Positions 6,931 to 12,795 of a DNA stretch of 12,795 nt are shown piece after piece. How positions within the stretch are numbered: the first letter of the stretch is position 1; every line of letters starts with the position of its first letter. The notes under the pieces are model-generated. The model was not told the origin of the DNA, made no database searches, and was given only the letters and a program-made list of their open reading frames with translations. Position numbers and translations under genes: made by a program. Location of the stretch: NCBI GenBank assembly GCA_900759575.1, contig CAAEVU010000207.1, positions 1 through 12,795 of the forward strand, in the 5' to 3' direction. The stretch is from Clostridia bacterium. GTDB taxonomy: Bacteria > Bacillota > Clostridia > Oscillospirales > Acutalibacteraceae.

Positions 6931-7746
6931 TCAATTTCCCCCCTTTTGAAACTTGTGTACATCCTCTGTTTTTTCCTCCAGAGGGAGCCACTGGATCAGA
7001 TCGACGATATGTTCACTCCAAAAATTCCAGTTATGGATGCCGGGTCCCTCTTTCCAAGTGAGATCCAACCCCTTCTCACGGAAAAAGTTCCGCATATTCA
7101 CATTGATCTCCCATGTAAAATCCTCCGTGCCACAGGCTTGGAACATTTTGGGAAGTTGTTCTCCACGGGCAAGGGCATTTTCCACCAAGAAGCGAATATC
7201 TCGATCTGTCCCTATCAGGGAGTCCGCGCTGGCCAACGTCTTACTGTTAGCATGACGGGCGCGGTAATCCGCCACAATATCCAAGGGGCTGGAAAGACTT
7301 CCCACATGGGAATATCGTTGGCAGTGATTAAGAGCTATCCGGTAGGAGAGATATCCCCCCATAGAAAGCCCTGCGATAAAGTTCTTTTCCCGTTTGTGGG
7401 AAATAGGAAGGATTTTGCGCACAAATGCCGGCAATTCCTCTGAGACCCAACTGTAATACTCCACATCACTTCGGGAACTGGTAAAATCTCGAACGCTTGG
7501 CATCACTACAACCAGCTGTTTTCTCTCTGCCAAATCAGATACCCTGGTGTGATAGATCCAATCTCCATAGTTGTCTCCTCCTCCGTGGACCAGCCACAGC
7601 ACGGGGAGCGGTTCCCCAGGCACGGTATAAATAGGTTCCCGCCCTTCCGGATCTCCAAATTGATTGCGGATCAACGGATAGGCAATATGTATGTCCGTGG
7701 TAGCCCGAAGTGCTCGGGAAAACACGGTCACCCTCATCACAGCCAT
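6931..7746 (-). CDS. Esterase-family alpha/beta hydrolase with intact Ser-Asp-His triad
   Basis: Predicted carboxylic or carbohydrate esterase of the Esterase (esterase D / tributyrin esterase-like) family, 271 residues. VLWLVHGGGDNYGDW at about 49-63 carries the oxyanion-loop His-Gly-Gly. The nucleophile elbow is AGLSMGGYLSY with Ser128. The likely acid is Asp209 in CGTEDF and the likely base His238 in GIHNWNFW, so the triad is complete. There is no signal peptide, so it should be cytoplasmic. Possible activities are deacetylation or deacylation of imported oligosaccharides or of a small ester; the sequence does not choose between them. The ATG lies two bases after the MBL gene stop, with a GGGGG Shine-Dalgarno inside that gene's end. 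The next ATG (residue 4) is a minor alternative. Translation is probably coupled to both neighbours. Confidence 0.92.
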   Translation of the reverse strand: MAVMRVTVFSRALRATTDIHIAYPLIRNQFGDPEGREPIYTVPGEPLPVLWLVHGGGDNYGDWIYHTRVSDLAERKQLVVVMPSVRDFTSSRSDVEYYSWVSEELPAFVRKILPISHKREKNFIAGLSMGGYLSYRIALNHCQRYSHVGSLSSPLDIVADYRARHANSKTLASADSLIGTDRDIRFLVENALARGEQLPKMFQACGTEDFTWEINVNMRNFFREKGLDLTWKEGPGIHNWNFWSEHIVDLIQWLPLEEKTEDVHKFQKGGN

Positions 7747-7748
7747 TT

Positions 7749-9386
7749 TTAAACCCCCAATTCAAATTTAATCTTCAGCTCATACGTTCTTTGTACGGTT
7801 CCATCTTCCGATTCCACACGTAGAACCACGGTGGTATCCTCCTCGTTCAAGGGGATTTCATACACATAATCGGAAGGAAACCGTTCCCCCTGGATATACA
7901 ACCGGCTGAAATGGCTGCCTGTCACAGGCAGTAGGTGGAGCTTGTCCGTCCCTTGCGGGACAGATACGGTAAAACTGGGTTTGTCAATGCGGGTACGGGA
8001 GTTTCTCAGAAGGTCTTCCGGCCTGGGCGTGTTCTGATGATAAACAAAATTCAAACTGATTCCCAATCCGCTGTCTGGCTGACTGACAAGCAAGTTTTCT
8101 TCCTCACCAGGCAGACTTACCCGCAAATAGCATAGATCTGCGTTTTTCTCATCGTTCCCATCCAGATACTCCGGCTCGAACATCAAGTCCTCACTGGTAA
8201 CAATGGCAGCGTAGTATGGATTGGTAAATTGATTGCCTGTCTGGCAGCGGGCAACGTAAGCGTGGGGTGGATAACCATCTGCAATTTCCGTATCAGCAAC
8301 GCCAAAATCGATCAGCCGTTCCACACAGCTCTGGAGATTATCAAGATAGGTCGATAGGTGATTTCCTTTTAAGGGACGGTTATAATGACCACCGTAGACC
8401 TCCCGTATGGTGTATTTTTCCAACTTATCCCGTAAGATCATCAAAATGGAAAGATAATCATTCAGTGGCACCCTGGGCACTATATTCCACATCCACAAAG
8501 AGGCCCGGTTCAAGGGAATGCTGGCGCCAATACAATCCCCTACCAAGAAATCTCCGTATCCGGCATCCAATAAAGCCACACAGCCAAAGGTGTGTCCCGG
8601 AACTTCAAAAGCCCGGAACTGTCGATCTCCGATGTCAAAAACATCGCCTTCTTGGACCTGCAAAATGGATTTTGCCAAATGCTCTTTTGTAGCTTCATTG
8701 TCCGGAAGTCCCAGCGTTTCACGAACATGCTTTTCCAGCATATACCGGTCTCTGTTATTAATATATACCTTGGTGAGCGGTTTATCAACAAACTGCCAGG
8801 CCATTTGGATGTGATCCGGCCCGTTGTGGGAAAGCACCACATAAAGTGGTTTGGTATCCCCAATAATGGAACGCACCTTTCCCAACAAGTCCCCGCCTTG
8901 CGCATAAAAACCAGTATCATACAAAAGTGCGGCCTTCTTGCCGTTAAATAAAAACATATTGTCGTTGTCATAGTCTCGAATTCGATAAGCGTTTTCCACC
9001 ACCAATCCGTTGGAATTCAACAAGGGAGTCACCAAAGTCTGAAAGCTGGCTTTTTTGGTGAGTATATAGCATCGTTCCAACAGTGGGCTGTTTTTCATTC
9101 CAGGACAAACAGCGAACGCCTTCAGATAGTACCACCTCTGGGAAGGACTTTCGGTGCTCAAAGGCGGTGCGGCCACCCGAATCCCGTCTTGGGGAGAATA
9201 TTCTTGAAAGGCTGGCGCTTCCGTTTCATTCTGCGTCAGGGAGTAGAATATTTTTGCCCCAGGCGTACGGGTGAACAGCTCTAAAACCATGGGACCGCTA
9301 TAATCAAATTCTCCCGTTTGATCCTTTCGCAGCAGCAAGTCTTCACAATCTGGAACAACGTGCAGAGATCTTACCTGTTTCATCAT
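7749..9386 (-). CDS. MBL-fold metallohydrolase with HEX-C-like N-terminal and cadherin-like C-terminal domains
   Basis: A 545-residue protein with a metallo-beta-lactamase core flanked by two beta-sandwich-like parts. Residues about 28-112 resemble the chitobiase/hexosaminidase C-terminal repeat (GPMVLELFTRTPGAKIFYSL, then YYLKAFAVCPGMKNSP). The MBL core is about 120-400. Its metal motif reads H187-N-G-P-D191-H192, that is HxGxDH where HxHxDH is usual. Remaining ligands look present: His265 (VPGHTFG), Asp284 (VGDCIG) and His334 (YGGHYNRP). Residues about 465-545 resemble a cadherin-like beta-sandwich (FTVSVPQGTDKL, then EDGTVQRTYELKI). No signal peptide is visible, although such flanking domains are common in secreted enzymes. 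The ATG overlaps the MFS stop by four bases (ATGA), with AAGGAG eight bases upstream. The hydrolysed substrate is unknown; MBL members cut esters, lactones, phosphoesters and others. Domain limits are by eye. Confidence 0.88.
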   Translation of the reverse strand: MMKQVRSLHVVPDCEDLLLRKDQTGEFDYSGPMVLELFTRTPGAKIFYSLTQNETEAPAFQEYSPQDGIRVAAPPLSTESPSQRWYYLKAFAVCPGMKNSPLLERCYILTKKASFQTLVTPLLNSNGLVVENAYRIRDYDNDNMFLFNGKKAALLYDTGFYAQGGDLLGKVRSIIGDTKPLYVVLSHNGPDHIQMAWQFVDKPLTKVYINNRDRYMLEKHVRETLGLPDNEATKEHLAKSILQVQEGDVFDIGDRQFRAFEVPGHTFGCVALLDAGYGDFLVGDCIGASIPLNRASLWMWNIVPRVPLNDYLSILMILRDKLEKYTIREVYGGHYNRPLKGNHLSTYLDNLQSCVERLIDFGVADTEIADGYPPHAYVARCQTGNQFTNPYYAAIVTSEDLMFEPEYLDGNDEKNADLCYLRVSLPGEEENLLVSQPDSGLGISLNFVYHQNTPRPEDLLRNSRTRIDKPSFTVSVPQGTDKLHLLPVTGSHFSRLYIQGERFPSDYVYEIPLNEEDTTVVLRVESEDGTVQRTYELKIKFELGV

Positions 9387-10563
9387 TCAACACACTCCTT
9401 TTTTAATTGTGCAAAATATAAGACCGTAATCAGCACGATCACTGCGGTGGCAACAAGGTACATAGCTTCATACCCCAGGAATGTCATAGCTCCCCATGCC
9501 AAGGAACCTACAGCCGTACCAATATCTTTGGAGCCAAAAAACGCAGAGTTGGCCACGCTCCTTGTTTCCTCGTTGGTATTGCGCACAGTAGCCACGTTCA
9601 GCACCGTATAGAAACTGCCATAGCCAAATCCGTACAACACCCCGGCCGTCAGCACTCCCACTTCGCCCAGCAAACTGGTCATGGCGATCAACAGATACGC
9701 CCCCGCCAGAAGAATTCCGCTGACAATGGCCACTCGTTTTTCTCCCAACAGTTCATTTGCCCGACCGATCAGAAATTTAGAGGCGATCATTCCCACCACA
9801 TTCAGTGTAAAGAACGCGCTGGCACCTCCAACAGAGAGACTTTCGGTAAAAAATGAGAGATACGTGGAAAGAGAAGTCTGACACAGGATCATCAGAGCCA
9901 TCAGAGTAGCGGGGAAAAGAGCGCCGCATTCCACCGCCTTTTTCCAGAAATTCCCCTGATGTTTCTTATTCTTTTCCCCCTTGGGCTGAGGGGATTTTTT
10001 CAACGTGGATTTGTCTGTTTTCAGGATAAGGAGCAGCGCTACCGAAAGCATGGAAGCCCCCATTCCAAAAAGAAACAGAACAGAGAAGTTGAAAGTTTGC
10101 ACCAGCCAAAGGCCAATGGCCGGCCCAATGGAAAGTGCAGTAGCGTTTCCCAGGCTAAAATAGCTCATGCCTCGTGTGATTTGATCTTTGGGTACCATGG
10201 CAGTGGCAACTGTTCCCAACGCAGTGGTAATCAAGCTCATTCCCACACCTTGCAAGATTCGCAAAACCAGGAGAAAAGCGATATTGCCGCAAAACTGATA
10301 TGTAAAAAAACCAGCACGTACAATCCCGAACCAGTGACGGCTGCCACCTTACCACCTGCGCGATCTGTGATTTTTGCAGCAAAACTGCGAAAAAGCAGAG
10401 ACGCTAACGTACATGCTGTCGTGGCGGTGCCTGCCAGGGATTTTGCCACACCCATATCCACCACAAACAATGGCATAGCGGATACCGTCATTTGCAGGCA
10501 AACAGTCATCAAGCCTGAAAGAATCGTAATTACGACAAACTGAATGGATAATATTTTTTTCAT
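9383..10563 (-). pseudogene. MFS transporter, interrupted by a -1 frameshift
   Basis: First gene of the operon, a major facilitator superfamily permease. From the ATG at 10563 (GAGGG upstream) the first frame encodes 86 clearly MFS-like residues: a first membrane helix at 4-28 and the loop motif KITDRAGGK near 64-72. It then loses homology after a run of seven T on the minus strand (10310-10304) and stops near 10237. The -1 frame resumes directly with FCGNIAFLLVLRILQGVG and continues through the remaining helices to the stop at 9383-9385. Adding one T would restore a 393-residue protein, normal for the family. Causes could be a real mutation, a homopolymer sequencing error, or programmed frameshifting at T TTT TTA. 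The rest shows no further damage. The substrate is unknown: efflux and uptake are both possible. It is divergent from the LysR gene. Confidence 0.85.
10303..10309 (-). other. T TTT TTA slippery heptamer at the MFS frameshift
   Basis: In the reading frame of the MFS start the codons are GTT TTT TTA, so the seven bases 10309-10303 form a classic X XXY YYZ slip site in phase. A -1 slip there leads exactly into ACA TAT CAG, the frame that encodes the rest of the transporter. I see no strong downstream hairpin and no Shine-Dalgarno-like stimulator at the usual distance upstream, so a simple homopolymer indel remains the more likely explanation. Confidence 0.5.
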
Positions 10564-10589
10564 AGAGAGCCCTCGGTTTGTGGATTTTG

Positions 10590-10598
10590 TGGTATAAT
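10590..10598 (+). promoter_or_regulatory. Extended -10 promoter of the LysR gene in the divergent intergenic region
   Basis: TGGTATAAT at 10590-10598 is a perfect extended -10 element upstream of the LysR gene, without a good -35. The downstream TTATT (10598-10602) and AATAA (10605-10609) form a small inverted repeat on the edge of the -10. It is a possible but unproven LysR binding half-site. The whole divergent spacer (10564-10641) is only 78 bp, so binding here could affect both the LysR gene and the leftward MFS operon. No clear leftward promoter was found. Confidence 0.55.
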
Positions 10599-10641
10599 TA
10601 TTCAAATAAGAAAATTAATGATATTTGGCGGTGAATGGGTC

Positions 10642-11544
10642 ATGGAATTGTTACAGCTTCAGTACTTTGAATGTATCGCGAAAAACGAAAGTGTTACAAA
10701 AGCAGCTGAAGAACTTCGTATTTCTCAACCCTCCCTCAGCGGTTCTCTTCTCCGGCTGGAAAAAGAACTGGGCGCTCCTTTATTCGAGCGAAAAAATCGA
10801 AAAATGATTTTGACCAGCTATGGGGAATATTTTCTTTCCACCACCCGCAAAGTTTTAGAACTGATCAATTCCAGCAAACTTTCTTTCAGCGCAGACATGC
10901 CCGCTAGATTTGCCGTTGGATTTCAAAATTACAACGAGCGCTTTTTCAGCCTTATGGAAGAGTTTCAAAGACGATATCCCACCACAGAGTTCAATGTCTA
11001 TGGAAGTACGCTGAACGCACCTTTTGCAACAGGCTCTTTTAGCTTTATCGTTGGGCCTTCCAATCTTCAGCTTCCATTCTCCACCAACAAAGTCCTGCTT
11101 GAGCCTCGTCACTATTACGTAGCTGTCCCTCAAGAAAATCCTCTATCACAACGGGAGTTTCTTTCTATTGAGGAGCTGCGGGATGAACCATTTTGTTTCA
11201 TTCGGGATGAGCACGGAAAATTTGAATACGCGTACCAGTTCTGCATTGAAGGTGGTTTCATTCCCAAATGTGTTTTCTCCACTAACAACGCTTTTTATAA
11301 GTACCGGTATGTGGCAAATGGTTCTTCTTTCGCATTTTTCCCTTCAGGATGGTATCCGGTATTCAAAAATGTGTCAAAGGCCGTTCTGGTCCCTTTGAAG
11401 GGCTTTAAAAAGCATTCGGACACGTTGCTTTACTGGCCCCAAAACGTTCAGCTTTCACCAGCTGAACAAGCGTTTCTTGCTTTCATCTTGAACCGGATAG
11501 AAGCTGCTCCTCTGAACTCTTTGGGACAAGTAGGGGATCCTTAA
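10642..11544 (+). CDS. LysR-family transcriptional regulator
   Basis: DNA-binding regulator of 300 residues, the normal LysR length. The N-terminal winged helix-turn-helix is clear: MELLQLQYFECIAKNESVTK, then AAEELRISQPSLSGSLLRLE and LFERKNRKMILT within residues 1-58. The effector-binding domain fills about 90-290. The ATG at 10642 is chosen because GGTGA lies seven bases upstream and the protein begins directly with the family's usual start; an in-frame ATG at 10618 would add eight residues with no RBS. It is transcribed away from the MFS operon across a 78-bp spacer, the standard layout for a LysR protein that controls the divergent operon and often itself. The inducer is unknown but is likely the operon's substrate or product. 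Confidence 0.94.
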   Translation: MELLQLQYFECIAKNESVTKAAEELRISQPSLSGSLLRLEKELGAPLFERKNRKMILTSYGEYFLSTTRKVLELINSSKLSFSADMPARFAVGFQNYNERFFSLMEEFQRRYPTTEFNVYGSTLNAPFATGSFSFIVGPSNLQLPFSTNKVLLEPRHYYVAVPQENPLSQREFLSIEELRDEPFCFIRDEHGKFEYAYQFCIEGGFIPKCVFSTNNAFYKYRYVANGSSFAFFPSGWYPVFKNVSKAVLVPLKGFKKHSDTLLYWPQNVQLSPAEQAFLAFILNRIEAAPLNSLGQVGDP

Positions 11545-11547
11545 GAC

Positions 11548-11597
11548 AAAAGGCGTGTTTCCGTTATTCCTCAGTGGTTTTCGGAAACACGCCCTTT
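11548..11597. terminator. Hairpin terminator between convergent LysR and binding-protein genes
   Basis: GGCGTGTTTCCG (11552-11563) pairs perfectly with CGGAAACACGCC (11582-11593), a 12-bp stem with an 18-nt loop. AAA/TTT pairing extends it after one mismatch. The flanking T-tracts are short on both strands (TTTGCTT on plus, TTTTGTCTT on minus), so it looks like a moderate bidirectional terminator. Confidence 0.75.
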
Positions 11598-11630
11598 GCT
11601 TATGGATCAAATAGTTAAAAAATAGGAGGA

Positions 11631-12795
11631 TCAATCATAAAGCCAGGTTGCTTCGTCCGTCACACCAATATCATTTACCACCAGAGTCGCATCATTTTTG
11701 ATCCGGTAGTTTTCCAAACCGTTACGGAACGTAAAGTACACTGTTTTGTTTACCAAAGGAACAACCGGGCAGGCTTCTTCAAACATATCTACCAGCTGCA
11801 TAACACCTTCTTCGTTGCCATCAATCAGGGTAGGAGCAAGCAAAGTTTGGAAGTCTTCGTCTATCCAGAATCCCCGCACGTTCTTTTCTTCATTTACCTG
11901 GTTGTAGAAATAGAACAGCACGCTTCCTAAAGCGGAGAACTGATTGATCTGCATGTCCCAGGACTCATTATCACTCCAGAGGGAGTTAAAGCTGCCACTG
12001 TCGTAGGTATCAATCTTTACGGTGACTCCCACTTTCGACAACTGAGCTTGAATGATTTCGGCCACGGCTTTTCTTTCATTGGAATCATCGGTCGCCAGAG
12101 TCAAGGTCAGTTCTCCTTCTCCATATCCGGCTTCCTTCAGAAGTTCTTTTGCCTTTTCAGGATCGTAAGGATACAGGGGATTTTCCTCCAGGTCATCGGA
12201 CCATTCCTCGTTATCCGGAGAGATGATGGAGACTGCTGGCTTGGCATAACCGCTGTACGCAGCTGCCACAATAGCGTCGTTATCAATGGCGTACCGCAGC
12301 GCTTGCCGCAATGTCTGGTCGTTGCACACGGAATTTTCAGAGCTGTTAAAATACATGGTCACAGTCTGACCGGTCACATACTCAAATACGTCGAATTCAT
12401 CGTTCGACATCAGGCTTTCCAAATCGGTGGTGGGGGTGTCATACAGGATGTCCACACCGCCGCTTTCCAGTTCGATGGTCCGCTGCGTGGCTTCGGGAAT
12501 AAACTTGAACACGATCTTGTCAAAATTCTGCAACTGACGGTCCCGATCCGGGTCCGCTTCATTGCCCCAGTAATCGTCAAATTTTTCCAGCACTACTTCT
12601 ACGCCTTCAGTATGTTCCACCATTTTATAGGGACCTGTACCGCTGGCCAAGCTGATCAAATTGTCCTCGCTTTCATCAAATGTCTTTTTAGCGGTAATTT
12701 GAATCCGGCTCAGGTCGTTAAGGAAGAACACATTCGGCTCATAAATAGCCAATTCCAGAGAATAATCGCCGGTTACTTTGGTGTTCTCAAAATCA
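11631..12795 (-). CDS. ABC transporter solute-binding protein, family 5 (peptide/nickel type), C-terminal part
   Basis: Partial gene: the frame is open through the right edge of the window, so 387 C-terminal residues are seen and the start lies outside. The protein belongs to the SBP_bac_5 family (DppA/OppA-like). Family hallmarks are TGPYKMVEHTEGVEVVLEKF with DDYWG after it, then RQALRYAIDNDAIV, YPYDPEKAKELLKEAGYGEG and AVAEIIQAQLSKVGVTVKI. Family proteins are about 500-600 residues, so roughly 130 or more N-terminal residues, including the expected lipoprotein signal, are missing. The function is capture of an oligopeptide or other small solute outside the membrane for an ABC importer; the ligand cannot be told. 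Its permeases are not in the window and are probably further right. It is convergent with the LysR gene and probably not part of the esterase operon. Confidence 0.92.
   Translation of the reverse strand, partial: DFENTKVTGDYSLELAIYEPNVFFLNDLSRIQITAKKTFDESEDNLISLASGTGPYKMVEHTEGVEVVLEKFDDYWGNEADPDRDRQLQNFDKIVFKFIPEATQRTIELESGGVDILYDTPTTDLESLMSNDEFDVFEYVTGQTVTMYFNSSENSVCNDQTLRQALRYAIDNDAIVAAAYSGYAKPAVSIISPDNEEWSDDLEENPLYPYDPEKAKELLKEAGYGEGELTLTLATDDSNERKAVAEIIQAQLSKVGVTVKIDTYDSGSFNSLWSDNESWDMQINQFSALGSVLFYFYNQVNEEKNVRGFWIDEDFQTLLAPTLIDGNEEGVMQLVDMFEEACPVVPLVNKTVYFTFRNGLENYRIKNDATLVVNDIGVTDEATWLYD

Noticed and set aside
6736..7443. 235-codon plus-strand open frame across both esterase genes
   Set aside because: It spans the junction of two well-supported opposite-strand genes and has no family features.
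1..12795. Mobile element, CRISPR, tRNA or rRNA content
   Set aside because: No transposase or integrase, no regularly spaced repeats, no cloverleaf and no rRNA-like sequence were seen on either strand.

Overview
The window looks like a carbohydrate- and ester-use locus from a Gram-positive anaerobe, most likely a clostridial Firmicute. The signs are strong GGAGG-type ribosome binding sites, a TTG start, sigma-A-like TATAAT elements, lipoprotein solute-binding proteins, an LplB/LplC-type sugar importer and many strong intrinsic terminators. I see no rRNA, tRNA, CRISPR array, transposase or integrase, and nothing that marks a mobile element.

Region 1 (1-4150) is a CUT1-type sugar ABC importer split into two divergent units. 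Two permease genes run leftward (1918 to 87) and end at a hairpin terminator at 31-77. The lipoprotein binding-protein gene runs rightward (2331-4013). Both units read out of a 412-bp control region. No ATPase gene is present, so a housekeeping MsmX-like ATPase elsewhere is assumed. Region 2 (4200-5774) is a leftward GH43-type glycosidase without a signal peptide. It converges on the binding-protein gene across a bidirectional terminator and has its own promoter near 5892-5919, overlapped by an AT-rich inverted repeat.

Region 3 (6043-10563) is a tightly packed leftward operon. It encodes an MFS transporter (broken by a -1 frameshift at a T-run), a three-domain metallo-beta-lactamase-fold protein, an esterase with an intact Ser-Asp-His triad, and a second esterase that keeps the serine but appears to lack the histidine. 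Junctions are a 4-bp overlap or 2-bp gaps, and two tandem terminators close the operon. A LysR-family regulator (10642-11544) is transcribed divergently and is the natural candidate regulator. Region 4 (11631 to the right edge) is the C-terminal part of a family-5 (peptide-type) solute-binding protein, convergent with the LysR gene across a terminator.

A plausible reading, which is inference, is that the cell imports decorated oligosaccharides. The cytoplasmic GH43 enzyme trims them, and the esterase operon removes ester groups or handles a related esterified compound. The least familiar element is the MFS / MBL-fusion / paired-esterase operon. Its substrate cannot be read from the sequence.
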